Source: Vibrio sp. 10N.286.49.B1 (GTDB lineage: Bacteria; Pseudomonadota; Gammaproteobacteria; Enterobacterales; Vibrionaceae). From it: a stretch of DNA of 64,000 nucleotides. A model generated the notes under the pieces. It was given only the letters and a program-made list of their open reading frames with translations, made no database searches and was not told the origin of the DNA. The stretch lies in assembly GCF_002873335.1 (NCBI RefSeq), contig NZ_MCUW01000015.1, positions 135,018-199,017 on the forward strand, read 5' to 3'. This document shows, piece after piece, positions 30,378 to 40,811 of this stretch (position 1 is the first letter of the stretch; each line of letters opens with the position of its first letter). The position numbers and the translations under genes are program-made.

Positions 30378-31778
30378 TTAGTCCAATTCTCTGATATCAA
30401 CAAAATGACCAGCAATCGCAGCGGCAGCAGCCATTGCCGGGCTAACTAGGTGCGTACGACCATCTCGGCCTTGACGGCCTTCAAAGTTGCGGTTACTGGT
30501 TGAGGCGCAGCGCTCTTGAGGACCTAGACGGTCGTTGTTCATCGCTAAACACATGGAACATCCTGGTAAGCGCCATTCAAAGCCAGCTTCTTTAAAGATT
30601 ACATCCAAGCCTTCTGCTTCTGCTTGTGCTTTTACCTGTTCCGAACCCGGTACAATCAGTGCTTGAACATGAGAGGCGACACTACGTCCCTTAGCTATCG
30701 CAGCAGCGGCACGCATATCTTCGATACGAGAGTTAGTACATGAACCGACAAAGACCTTATCGACGTTGTAATCGGTCAATGACTTACCGGCTTCTAGGCC
30801 CATATAGGCGAGTGCTTTTTCTGCGGATATTTTTTCAACTGGATCCGCAAAATTACTAGGGTCAGGGATAGGTTGATCAACGGCGATCACTTGACCCGGG
30901 TTGGTGCCCCAAGTTACTTGCGGTTTGATATCGGCACCGTTTAGGGTGACCACGGCATCGAATGTCGCATCGTCGTCGGTTTTAAACGTATTCCAGTACT
31001 CGACTGCCGCGTCCCAATCTGCGCCTTGAGGGGCAAATTTACGGCCTTTGATGTAGTTTAGTGTCGTCTCGTCAGGCGCAATAAGACCGGCTTTTGCGCC
31101 GAGTTCAATTGCCATATTACACACGGTCATACGGCCTTCCATTGAAAGGTCGGTAATCGCTTCACCACAGAATTCTACAACGTAGCCAGTGCCACCTGCT
31201 GCTGTCGTTTTGCCAATGATGGCCAAGACGATGTCTTTTGCCGTCACGCCGGGCACAACCTTACCTTTAACTTCAATCTTCATTGTCTTAGCACGAGATT
31301 GTTTTAGGGTTTGTGTTGCCAGTACGTGTTCAACCTCAGAGGTACCAATACCGAACGCAAGGGAACCAAATGCACCATGCGTTGCTGTGTGCGAGTCACC
31401 ACAAACAATAGTCATAGCGGGTAAGGTAATACCAAGCTCAGGCCCCATGACATGCACAATACCTTGGTATTTGTGGTTTAGATCATACAGAGTGACCCCA
31501 AACTCTTCACAGTTTTTAGATAGCGTCTCCATCTGGATTCGAGCCATCTCACCTGAGGCGTTAATGTCTTTTGTCGTGGTCGAGACGTTGTGATCCATGG
31601 TCGCAAAAGTCTTACCGACTTGACGAACTTGACGGCCTTTTTCACGCAACCCATCAAAGGCTTGTGGTGAGGTCACTTCGTGTACTAAGTGGCGATCGAT
31701 ATAAAGGATTGGGTTTTCACCTTCGGCTTCTACGGCGATGTGCGCATCGTAGACTTTTTCGTAAAGTGTTTTCGACAT
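30378..31778 (-). CDS. leuC: 3-isopropylmalate dehydratase large subunit
   Basis: LeuC carries the [4Fe-4S] cluster of isopropylmalate isomerase. The 466-residue, aconitase-family protein shows [16 protein letters not shown] and GCSMCLAMN, which supply the three cluster cysteines, and [13 protein letters not shown] near residue 127. The leuB gene is 81 bases upstream, with a hairpin between them. Confidence 0.97.
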   Translation of the reverse strand: MSKTLYEKVYDAHIAVEAEGENPILYIDRHLVHEVTSPQAFDGLREKGRQVRQVGKTFATMDHNVSTTTKDINASGEMARIQMETLSKNCEEFGVTLYDLNHKYQGIVHVMGPELGITLPAMTIVCGDSHTATHGAFGSLAFGIGTSEVEHVLATQTLKQSRAKTMKIEVKGKVVPGVTAKDIVLAIIGKTTAAGGTGYVVEFCGEAITDLSMEGRMTVCNMAIELGAKAGLIAPDETTLNYIKGRKFAPQGADWDAAVEYWNTFKTDDDATFDAVVTLNGADIKPQVTWGTNPGQVIAVDQPIPDPSNFADPVEKISAEKALAYMGLEAGKSLTDYNVDKVFVGSCTNSRIEDMRAAAAIAKGRSVASHVQALIVPGSEQVKAQAEAEGLDVIFKEAGFEWRLPGCSMCLAMNNDRLGPQERCASTSNRNFEGRQGRDGRTHLVSPAMAAAAAIAGHFVDIRELD

Positions 31779-31800
31779 TGCTCAATTCCTTGCTGTTGGT

Positions 31801-31827
31801 CTTGCGCTAATAATGGCTTAGCGCAAG
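31801..31827. other. Intercistronic hairpin, leuB/leuC
   Basis: CTTGCGCTAA and TTAGCGCAAG pair perfectly (10 bp) around a 7-base loop in the leuB-leuC gap. No T run follows on the minus strand, so it is more likely a message-processing or stabilising element than a terminator. Confidence 0.7.
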
Positions 31828-31859
31828 CAGGGTATTCTTATTATGTGTCAGGTCGTTAC

Positions 31860-32984
<1,125 letters not shown>

Positions 32985-33029
32985 TTATTTATTTTCAATA
33001 TGTTGTGTTTTCTAGAGAGCGCCTAATAA

Positions 33030-34577
33030 TTACACAGTCTCTACTTTTTTCTGTTTGATTTCTTCTACTTGGTTCGCACGGTGGATACTGTTGATAACGT
33101 GCAGTAAGGCTTGACCTGATGCCTCTACAATGTCGGTTGATACACCGGTTCCGTGGTATTTTCGACCCTTGTAATTCGCAATGATGTCAGCTTGACCTAA
33201 GCCGTCCTCGCCTTCACCTTTTGCCGTCAAATCAAATTTGTCTAGAACAATATCGTATCCAGTTACACGGTAAATGCATTGGTAAAGAGCGTCAACCGGA
33301 CCATTGCCCACAGCCGCTTCACATTGCTCTTCTTCGCCACACTGAATCTTGATGCTGGTGGTTGCCATCACGCTACCAGATTGCACGCTTAGATAGTTCA
33401 ATTTATAGAAATCATCTTCTTCGCGCAGATTAGAAAAATGCATTAGGGCTTCTAAGTCATAATCAAAGACCTGGCCCTTACGGTCCGCAAGTTTCAAGAA
33501 ATCAGCATATAAAGCGTCTAAGTTGTATTCTTCTGGGTTGTAGCCCATTGAATCCATGTGACTCTTAACCGCTGCGCGACCGCTGCGACTGGTTAGGTTT
33601 AGCGCTTTGTTTTTAAGACCAATAGACTCAGGTGTCATGATCTCGTAGGTGTTTTTGTTCTTCAACATGCCATCTTGGTGGATGCCTGAGGAGTGGCTAA
33701 ATGCGTTTGCACCGACAATCGCTTTGTTGTCTTGAATAGGCATATTACACAATTGGCTTACTAGCTTACTGGTACGGTGAAGCTCTTGATGATTAAGTCC
33801 AGTATGCACACCTAGTAACTCTTGGCGCGTTTTGATGATCATTGCAACTTCTTCAAGAGAGCAGTTACCAGCGCGTTCGCCTATGCCATTGATGGTGCCC
33901 TCAATTTGACGTGCTCCTGCCTGAACGGCGGCAATGGAGTTAGCAACGGACATTCCTAAATCATCGTGGCAGTGCACAGAAATGATGGCTTTATCGATGT
34001 TTGGCACGCGATTAAATAGGGTTTGGATAATGCCGCCAAACTCATTCGGTACGGTGTAGCCAACCGTGTCTGGAATATTAATCGTTTTAGCGCCGGCATT
34101 GATGGCGGCTTCAACCATGCGACATAGGTTGTCGATAGGGGTACGACCCGCATCTTCACAAGAAAACTCAACGTCATCGGTGTAGTTACGTGCATGCTTT
34201 ACGGCTTGTACCGCCATTTCAACCACATCATCATAGCTGCGGCGCAGCTTGTCTTGAACATGTACAGTAGACGTAGAGATAAACGTGTGAATACGGAAGG
34301 CGTCAGCAACTTTTAATGCCTCTGCTGCAGCATCAATGTCTTTGGCTACCGCTCGCGATAGCGCGCAAATGCGACTGTTTTTGATGTGTTTCGCGATGGT
34401 CTGTACAGACTCAAAATCACCTGGCGATGAAATTGGGAAGCCTGCCTCGATAACATCGACACCTAAACGTTCGAGAGCGAAAGCGATTTGCAGTTTTTCT
34501 TTTACTGTCAAGCTTGCTGAAAGCGCTTGTTCGCCGTCACGCAACGTAGTGTCAAAGATAATTACCTGGTCATTCAT
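33030..34577 (-). CDS. leuA: 2-isopropylmalate synthase
   Basis: LeuA condenses 2-ketoisovalerate with acetyl-CoA, the committed step of leucine synthesis. The 515-residue protein has the start [20 protein letters not shown], the metal-binding [15 protein letters not shown] near residue 200, and the regulatory LeuA dimerisation domain from about residue 390, which binds leucine for feedback inhibition. It is the first structural gene after the leader and attenuator. Confidence 0.98.
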   Translation of the reverse strand: MNDQVIIFDTTLRDGEQALSASLTVKEKLQIAFALERLGVDVIEAGFPISSPGDFESVQTIAKHIKNSRICALSRAVAKDIDAAAEALKVADAFRIHTFISTSTVHVQDKLRRSYDDVVEMAVQAVKHARNYTDDVEFSCEDAGRTPIDNLCRMVEAAINAGAKTINIPDTVGYTVPNEFGGIIQTLFNRVPNIDKAIISVHCHDDLGMSVANSIAAVQAGARQIEGTINGIGERAGNCSLEEVAMIIKTRQELLGVHTGLNHQELHRTSKLVSQLCNMPIQDNKAIVGANAFSHSSGIHQDGMLKNKNTYEIMTPESIGLKNKALNLTSRSGRAAVKSHMDSMGYNPEEYNLDALYADFLKLADRKGQVFDYDLEALMHFSNLREEDDFYKLNYLSVQSGSVMATTSIKIQCGEEEQCEAAVGNGPVDALYQCIYRVTGYDIVLDKFDLTAKGEGEDGLGQADIIANYKGRKYHGTGVSTDIVEASGQALLHVINSIHRANQVEEIKQKKVETV

Positions 34578-34629
34578 ATTTGCTTCCTCTCTGTACAGGT
34601 TAATCGTTTACGTCCTGTTCGATTGATAT

Positions 34630-34658
34630 AAAAAAGCCCGCATCTCGATGCGGGCTTT
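34630..34658 (-). terminator. leu operon attenuator terminator
   Basis: The minus strand forms an 11-bp stem (AAAGCCCGCAT / ATGCGGGCTTT) with a tetraloop, followed by six T residues, between the leader peptide and leuA. This is the terminator half of a transcription attenuator. Confidence 0.92.
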
Positions 34659-34692
34659 AAGAAAATTCTTAGTGGTGTTTTTCAGACACTGG

Positions 34693-34755
34693 CTACCCGC
34701 GCGTTTTGTTCACGATAAGGAGGAGGCTCAGCAGGAGAGAAAAACGTAATGTCAT
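34693..34755 (-). CDS. leuL: leu operon leader peptide
   Basis: A 20-codon open frame on the minus strand encodes a peptide with seven leucines, at positions 3, 7-9 and 11-13, including two runs of three. The codons are TTA, then CTC-CTG-CTG, then CTC-CTC-CTT. It ends 35 bases before the attenuator stem and about 115 bases before leuA. When leucyl-tRNA is scarce, the ribosome would stall on the Leu runs and favour an antiterminator. The gene is too short for routine gene finders. Its composition and position make the call strong. Confidence 0.93.
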   Translation of the reverse strand: MTLRFSLLLSLLLIVNKTRG

Positions 34756-34869
34756 TGTTATGCATTCCACAAAATTTGGTTAACAAATTAGTACCGCACT
34801 CACACTTTCCCGTCAAGTCTTTCCTGATATTTTTATGGTTATCGGAGGAGTTTGTGTGAAAATCATTAA

Positions 34870-34885
34870 TTAATCATTTGATTAA
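34870..34885. promoter_or_regulatory. Palindromic operator candidate 1 upstream of tetR
   Basis: TTAATCA-TT-TGATTAA is a perfect 7-bp inverted repeat about 80 bp upstream of the TetR start. It shares TTAATC...GATTAA with the second site, which suggests binding of the same dimeric regulator. Confidence 0.5.
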
Positions 34886-34933
34886 ATAATGATGAATTTA
34901 AAGGCTCATCTTATGCTGCCAATTCATTCTATA

Positions 34934-34950
34934 ATTAATCGATGATTAAT
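34934..34950. promoter_or_regulatory. Palindromic operator candidate 2 at tetR start
   Basis: ATTAATC-GAT-GATTAAT is an inverted repeat with 7-bp arms, ending 14 bases before the tetR ATG. It is the position expected for autorepression by a TetR protein. Confidence 0.55.
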
Positions 34951-34964
34951 AAGTGAGATAAGCA

Positions 34965-35615
34965 ATGCATGATGATGAATCGTCGATCAAAAGAAAGGTT
35001 GGGCGACCGAAACAACAAACAGACACGAGAGATAAACTGTTGACTCATGCGCGCGACCTTTTTGTCGTTATGCCCTATGACAAGGTGTCGACTCGTCTCA
35101 TTGCTCAACGAGCGGGGGTCAATATTGCCATGATCCGGTATTATTTTGGCAATAAAGAAGGCCTGTTTGAAAACATGATTCGTGAAACCGTGCGACCGAT
35201 CAAGCAAAAAATGAACGATATTTTTGAGCGAGATGATCATAAAAACGTATTTGAGTTCATGCGAATCTATTATCAAGAAATGAACAAGGTTCCTCAATTC
35301 CCTAGGTTGATGTCTCAGGTTATGCACATGCCGCCATCGACGACGCAACGGCGGTTGTTTGAGAAAGTATTTTCTGATCTAGGCCGCCCTAATCATGACA
35401 TGATGTTCGGCAGATTACAGGCTGCAGGGTACCTTCGTGAAGGTCTTGACCCTAAGTTATGTAAGCTCTCACTTATTGCTTTGATGGTGTTTCCTTTTAT
35501 GGCACCTCCCGCCATGTTGCAATTGCATGGTATTGAATTAACCGAGTCTTTTCTCGATGAATTACTTGAGCACAATATCCAGCTCCTGACGCGTGGTTTA
35601 CTGCACGATAACTAA
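34965..35615 (+). CDS. TetR-family transcriptional regulator
   Basis: This 216-residue protein has a basic N-terminal arm (SIKRKVGRPKQQTDTRDKLL) and a TetR helix-turn-helix: STRLIAQRAGVNIAMIRYYFGNKEGLFENM. The ligand domain is not recognisable by eye. It is 30 bases upstream of an RND efflux adaptor on the same strand, so it probably represses the efflux genes and itself, with operator candidates just upstream. The inducer is unknown. Confidence 0.9.
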   Translation: MHDDESSIKRKVGRPKQQTDTRDKLLTHARDLFVVMPYDKVSTRLIAQRAGVNIAMIRYYFGNKEGLFENMIRETVRPIKQKMNDIFERDDHKNVFEFMRIYYQEMNKVPQFPRLMSQVMHMPPSTTQRRLFEKVFSDLGRPNHDMMFGRLQAAGYLREGLDPKLCKLSLIALMVFPFMAPPAMLQLHGIELTESFLDELLEHNIQLLTRGLLHDN

Positions 35616-35645
35616 ATATAAATCAGAATGATAAAGATTAAATCT

Positions 35646-36974
35646 ATGACAAATATAAACAAGAAACTGCTGTTTTTTCCTGCACTCGCTGTGGGTGTTG
35701 TTGCGCTAATCGCCGCCATTAATTTACGACCAGACATTCCGACTAAGCCTGCTGGGGATCGTGCTCGAGTGGTCGAAACTCTAACCATGCAGCCACAATT
35801 TTCCGCCCCCCTTGCTGTTGGTTTCGGCCGTGTTACCCCAAAACTTGAGTGGAAAGCGATCTCCGAGGTTTCTGGGGAGGTCGTGTATAAGCACCCTAAT
35901 TTAGAGAAAGGGAATATTGTGAGCGCGGGGACAGAAGTGCTTCGAATCGACCCCCTCGATTATGAACTTAAGGTCTCCCAAGCGATTGCTGATCTTAAAT
36001 CGAGCGAGACACAGCTAGCTCGCATTGATCAAGAAGAAATTAATTTAAAGCAAACCCTTACCATTGAACTTAATCGCTTGAAGCTGGCGCGAAGTGAGTA
36101 CCAACGCCGCGCCGATCTCAATAAACGAGGTTTGTCGTCACAGTCTGATGTGGATACGCAAAAGCAGAACATGCTGTCACAGCAAAAGTTGGTTCAAGAA
36201 CTTGAGAACCAAATGGCGCTGCTCCCTGATGAAAGAGATGTCGCGTTGGCTGTGGTGAACGTCAATAAGGCCAAAGAGCAAGAAGCTCAACGCTTGTTAG
36301 CTAAAACCATTATCTACCTGCCAGAAACTTTGCGTATCGCGGAGGTTGATGCGGAAATTAACCAAGTAGTGAACCTACAGCAGGCTATGGTAACAGCGCA
36401 TGGTACCGAAATGATGGAGGTGGAGGCTCAGCTTTCGATTCATGATTTACAGCTTATTGCAGACACGCTGAATAGTTCAGCACGCAATAGTGGTAGCAAC
36501 AACGAATTGCAAGCCCTTAGTGCATCGATAGAGTTGAGTAGCGGTAGCTTGCAATCGTCTTGGCCAGCGAAGGTTGTGCGTGTGAGTGAGACCGTGGATC
36601 CCAATCAAGCGACAGCGGGTGTGATTTTGGAGATCGCGCAGTCTACGACAGGTAACGGTCTATCTGATACGCCATTGTTGGTGAACGGAATGTTTGTTAA
36701 AGCAAAGATTGAAGGTCAACCTCAGCAGGCTTGGTTGATTCCAGAGCGTGCCTTGCATGGTGATAAAGTGTATTTGATGAGCGTGGATAACACATTGCAG
36801 ATTAAACCGGTCGTTGTTGAGTACCGCCGAGACAATCAAGTAGCGGTTCGGGGGGAATTTCAACAAGGGGACAAACTGGTATTGAATGATTTGCTGCCTG
36901 CGATAGAAGGAATGCTGTTACGAGATATCAGCGTAGCCAAAGATGGCATGAGTGAAGAAGGTGACGAGTCATGA
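35646..36974 (+). CDS. RND efflux periplasmic adaptor (membrane fusion protein)
   Basis: The adaptor links an RND pump to an outer-membrane channel. The protein has an N-terminal membrane anchor (LLFFPALAVGVVALIAAI), a lipoyl/barrel-sandwich part from about residue 60 (ISEVSGEVVYKHPNLEKGNIVSAGTEVLRID), a coiled-coil hairpin at about 105-180 and beta-barrel domains after. I prefer the ATG at 35646; one at 35628 would add six residues and neither has a strong ribosome-binding site. Its end overlaps the pump gene by four bases (ATGA). Confidence 0.9.
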   Translation: MTNINKKLLFFPALAVGVVALIAAINLRPDIPTKPAGDRARVVETLTMQPQFSAPLAVGFGRVTPKLEWKAISEVSGEVVYKHPNLEKGNIVSAGTEVLRIDPLDYELKVSQAIADLKSSETQLARIDQEEINLKQTLTIELNRLKLARSEYQRRADLNKRGLSSQSDVDTQKQNMLSQQKLVQELENQMALLPDERDVALAVVNVNKAKEQEAQRLLAKTIIYLPETLRIAEVDAEINQVVNLQQAMVTAHGTEMMEVEAQLSIHDLQLIADTLNSSARNSGSNNELQALSASIELSSGSLQSSWPAKVVRVSETVDPNQATAGVILEIAQSTTGNGLSDTPLLVNGMFVKAKIEGQPQQAWLIPERALHGDKVYLMSVDNTLQIKPVVVEYRRDNQVAVRGEFQQGDKLVLNDLLPAIEGMLLRDISVAKDGMSEEGDES

Positions 36975-39900
36975 TTCGTTTTTTCTCCAAACACCCCACG
37001 GCGGCCAATTTATTGATGCTTGCCTTGGTTATTCTCGGCGTTTCGTCGCTCTCGACGATAAAACGAGAAACCTTTCCAGAATTTAGCCCACCATACATCA
37101 TGGCGGCGATTACTTATCCTGGGGCTTCCCCACAGGAAGTGGAAGAAAGCCTGTGTATTCGAATGGAAGACGCCGTCGATGGCCTAGCGAATATTGAAGA
37201 AACGAAATGTGAGGCGATTGAAGGTTCAGCTCGCTTAACCCTCAAACTCTCTGAAAAAGCCGATATTGGCCGCATGCTGGTGGATGTTCAGACTCAGATT
37301 AATTCCATTAACGACTTCCCTGATGAGATAGAGTCACCAGTGGTCCAAGAGTTAGATTGGAACGAGCCTGTTGTCGACATTGCTATTACCGCGGATACCG
37401 GTTGGCCTGAACTGAAAGCGTATGCCGAACAGCTCAAACGTACCTTAAAGTTGGACTATGACGTCTCACTTGTGGAGGTGAGTGGTTTCTCTGATCACCA
37501 ATATCGAGTGGAACTCGACACGCAAGTTATGCGTCAACTTGGGCTTAGCGTGAACGATATTGCCTCTAAAATTGGCAAACAGAATGTAAAACTACCCAGT
37601 GGCAATGTCGAAACGCCGGATAAAAACTTCTTGATTCGATTCGATGAACGTCGAGTAACACCACAAGAATTGGAGTCTATGGTCATTGGCGCTAGCTCAT
37701 CTGGGGCATTAATCCGCCTTAATGACGTGGCAACGATCACCGATAGGTTTGAGTTGGATGAACAAAAAGTACTGTTCAATGACAAGCCCTCAGCCGTACT
37801 AAAAATCAGTAAAAATAAAGAAGACGATGCACTGCGGATCAAGGAAAATGTGGTTCGATTTGTCGATGATCAGCGCGCCATCGCTCCAGATGGCGTGACA
37901 TTGGAAATGACCAACGACCTCTCGTCTGTATTGTGGGATCGTCTGACCATGATGCTGAAAAATGGCTGGCAAGGGATTGTTCTGGTGTTTGCCACCATGT
38001 GGTTGTTCTTTAGTTTTCGTTATTCGTTTTGGGTGGCTGCCGGCCTGCCTGTTGCCTTCTTAGGTGGGCTATTTTTAATGGCCAATTTAGGGTTGTCGAT
38101 CAATATCATGTCCCTGGTCGGGCTTTTGATGGCGATTGGGATCATGATGGATGACGCGATTGTGATTGCCGAGTCGATCGCCTCGCACCTTGATCGAGGG
38201 CAGAAGATTGATGATGCTGTGATAAACGGAGTACAAAAGGTATTGCCGGGGGTCATTTCGTCTTTCTTAACGACCGTCTGTATCTTTGGTAGCTTGTTGT
38301 TTTTAGATGGTGAAATGGGAGCGGTGCTTAAAGCTGTCCCGCAGGTGCTTATTCTCGTATTGTCATTGAGTTTAATTGAGGCGTTCTTGATCTTGCCGAG
38401 CCACCTTTCTCATTCACTGCATAAACAGAAAAAAGAAAAACCACCGATTAAGTTCAAGCGAGTCTTACTTGAGCGCTTTGAAAATTTTAGAAATACCACC
38501 CTTGTTAATGCTGTTGACCGTGTCGTGTCGCATCGTTATGCCTTCATGGGGGGCGTCTTGTCGCTACTGCTCGTTTCGGTCGCATTGATTGCTGGAGGCG
38601 CGGTGAAGTTTGTCCCGTTTCCTGAATTGGATGGCGATACGGCTGAAGTGAGGATTATATTGCCTCCTGGCTCATCCCTATCTCAAACCGAGCGAGTCGT
38701 GGATCACGTTGTCGCCTCGGCGAAAAAACTTAACGTTGAGTGGAGTGAGGATGTTGAAGGGGGTCGAACGCTAGTCGAGCAGATCACCAGCCAGTTCAAC
38801 ACCAATCAGGATGCCAATGAATCTGGCCCTCACCTTGCTACCGTGAGGCTCGATCTGCTAGGCGCAGAAGAACGTAACACCTTAATTGATGATTTTGTTG
38901 ATGCTTGGCGAGACGATGTGGGTGAGATGGCTGATCCTATTTCATTGGTTTTTAAGCAGCCGACGATGGGCCCTGGTGGCCGCGCGATAGAGATTCGCAT
39001 TAAACATGACGATCTTGAACAGCTAAAAGCCGCATCGATAGACATCCAACAATATCTAAACGAGTTTGATGGCGTAACGGGCGTGCTCGATGATATGCGA
39101 TTAGGTAAAGAAGAGATCCTAGTCAAGCTTCGACCAGGCGCGGAGACATATGGTGTTGATGGCCAGCTGATCGCCAATCAGTTAAGAGGCGCTTTCTTTG
39201 GGCAAACAGCAGATGAGATACAGTTGGGTGTCGAAAATATCAAGATTGAGGTCAAGTTAAACAAAGAAGACATTGCTGATATTCAACAACTGGCAAACTT
39301 TCCTATTATGCTCGCTGATGGATCTCAGCTGCCACTTGGCGCGGTTGCTACCATGGATTTTCAACGTAACTATGTCAGGATCCAGCGTATCGATGGCCTA
39401 AGAACCGTCAGTGTATTTGGTGATATTGATAATAGTAAAGCGAGCTCTTCTGAGATTATTCGTCAGTTCCAAGTTGATGAAGCGCCAGTACTTGAAGAGA
39501 AATACCCAGGTCTACGTTTTGATTTTGAAGGTGAGGCAAAAGACACCGCTAAAACAGGCGCTTCAATGGGTAAAGGCTTCTTATTGGGATTGTTTGGTGT
39601 GTTCTGTATTTTGAGCTACCAGTTCCGCAGTTATTTAGAACCCTTTGTCGTCATGCTGGCTATTCCACTGGCGTTTATTGGGGTGGTGTGGGGGCACTTA
39701 CTGCTTGGTCACTCGCTGAGCATGCCGAGTATCATGGGATTCGTTTCATTGGCGGGCATCGTGGTCAATGATTCTATCTTGTTGGTGCAATATATCCGGC
39801 ATCATGTGGATGAAGGAGAGTCGGTACATGACTCCGTCGTGAAAGCCAGTCGTGAGCGATTTAGAGCGGTATTTTTGACGTCAATGACAACGGCTGCAGG

Positions 39901-40072
39901 ATTGCTTCCTTTATTGACGGAAACCAGCTTACAGGCTCAGGTGATTCAGCCTCTCGTTATCTCGATTGTGTTTGGCATCTTTGCGTCCACATTATTGGTA
40001 CTGTTCATGATTCCATCCGCCTACGCCATATTAGCGGACTGGGGGTTAGTGCATAAACACGAAGAGATTTAG
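36971..40072 (+). CDS. RND efflux pump, inner-membrane permease
   Basis: The 1033-residue protein is a full-length RND transporter with 12 expected membrane helices and two large periplasmic loops. The start FFSKHPTAANLLMLALVILG and the TM4 region AIGIMMDDAIVIAESIA, with the paired Asp of the proton relay, are typical. It works as a trimer with the adaptor encoded just upstream. No outer-membrane factor is encoded here, so a TolC-type channel from elsewhere is probably used. The substrate is unknown; several related Vex systems exist in Vibrio, so I give no symbol. Confidence 0.94.
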   Translation: MIRFFSKHPTAANLLMLALVILGVSSLSTIKRETFPEFSPPYIMAAITYPGASPQEVEESLCIRMEDAVDGLANIEETKCEAIEGSARLTLKLSEKADIGRMLVDVQTQINSINDFPDEIESPVVQELDWNEPVVDIAITADTGWPELKAYAEQLKRTLKLDYDVSLVEVSGFSDHQYRVELDTQVMRQLGLSVNDIASKIGKQNVKLPSGNVETPDKNFLIRFDERRVTPQELESMVIGASSSGALIRLNDVATITDRFELDEQKVLFNDKPSAVLKISKNKEDDALRIKENVVRFVDDQRAIAPDGVTLEMTNDLSSVLWDRLTMMLKNGWQGIVLVFATMWLFFSFRYSFWVAAGLPVAFLGGLFLMANLGLSINIMSLVGLLMAIGIMMDDAIVIAESIASHLDRGQKIDDAVINGVQKVLPGVISSFLTTVCIFGSLLFLDGEMGAVLKAVPQVLILVLSLSLIEAFLILPSHLSHSLHKQKKEKPPIKFKRVLLERFENFRNTTLVNAVDRVVSHRYAFMGGVLSLLLVSVALIAGGAVKFVPFPELDGDTAEVRIILPPGSSLSQTERVVDHVVASAKKLNVEWSEDVEGGRTLVEQITSQFNTNQDANESGPHLATVRLDLLGAEERNTLIDDFVDAWRDDVGEMADPISLVFKQPTMGPGGRAIEIRIKHDDLEQLKAASIDIQQYLNEFDGVTGVLDDMRLGKEEILVKLRPGAETYGVDGQLIANQLRGAFFGQTADEIQLGVENIKIEVKLNKEDIADIQQLANFPIMLADGSQLPLGAVATMDFQRNYVRIQRIDGLRTVSVFGDIDNSKASSSEIIRQFQVDEAPVLEEKYPGLRFDFEGEAKDTAKTGASMGKGFLLGLFGVFCILSYQFRSYLEPFVVMLAIPLAFIGVVWGHLLLGHSLSMPSIMGFVSLAGIVVNDSILLVQYIRHHVDEGESVHDSVVKASRERFRAVFLTSMTTAAGLLPLLTETSLQAQVIQPLVISIVFGIFASTLLVLFMIPSAYAILADWGLVHKHEEI

Positions 40073-40147
40073 TCACACGCGTCAATAAATGCGGCTTTTA
40101 GCCACAACACAATCTATAGGGCTGCACCATCTAAAGCTCGCCAACAA

Positions 40148-40175
40148 TTAGTGAGGTAGATACCTACCTCACTAA
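40148..40175 (+). terminator. Stem-loop after the RND pump
   Basis: A perfect 12-bp stem TTAGTGAGGTAG / CTACCTCACTAA with a 4-base loop, about 75 bases past the stop codon. No T run follows, so the strength is uncertain. Confidence 0.6.
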
Positions 40176-40268
40176 GCTTCATCATTTCTCCAATAATTCG
40201 TCACCTAATTGTCATGCAATCTGGCTACTTTTTGATCATACGAGATTATCAATGACAAGGAGTAGGTC

Positions 40269-40802
40269 ATGCGCACTATTGAACCGATTGCTCGTTTCGA
40301 TCTGGCATTTTCATTATTTTGTTTGGATCATCGATTTAATGCCCAAGTAGCGAAGCTGAGTCGCCTGATATCGAGAAGTGGAGATGGCCCTCTATATGCG
40401 TGCTTAGGCGTGCTCATTTGGTTGTTTGACGATAGGGTTGGCGGGGCTTTTCTTGCTGCTGGCTTACTTGCTTTTGTCATCGAATTGCCCATTTATTGGT
40501 TGGCAAAAAATGGTTTTAAGCGTCGACGTCCTCAAGAGCTTTCGCAATTCGTGCAGCCTTTCATTACCCCCTCAGATCGCTATAGCCTGCCGTCCGGTCA
40601 TACCGCAGCAGCGTTTTTGATGGCGACCGTCATCGGTCATTTTTATCCTGAGCTGCATTTATTTTCAATCGTATGGGCGATGCTGATCGGATTTTCTCGT
40701 GTGCTTCTTGGGGTGCATTTTCTAACAGATATTGTGATTGGTGCGCTACTTGGTATTTCGTGTGCGACGTATGCGATAAATTTTGTAGGATCGATGGTGT
40801 AG
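40269..40802 (+). CDS. PAP2-family phosphatase
   Basis: The 177-residue membrane protein has all three PAP2 motifs: KNGFKRRRP (K-x6-RP) near residue 80, PSGH in LPSGHTAAAF near 115, and SRVLLGVHFLTD (SR-x5-H-x3-D) near 145. Members remove phosphate from lipid phosphates such as phosphatidic acid or undecaprenyl diphosphate. The glycosyltransferase gene follows after only 9 bases, hinting at a shared lipid-linked pathway. The exact substrate is unknown. The ribosome-binding site is AAGGAGTAGG. Confidence 0.92.
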   Translation: MRTIEPIARFDLAFSLFCLDHRFNAQVAKLSRLISRSGDGPLYACLGVLIWLFDDRVGGAFLAAGLLAFVIELPIYWLAKNGFKRRRPQELSQFVQPFITPSDRYSLPSGHTAAAFLMATVIGHFYPELHLFSIVWAMLIGFSRVLLGVHFLTDIVIGALLGISCATYAINFVGSMV

Positions 40803-40811
40803 GGAGAGCGT

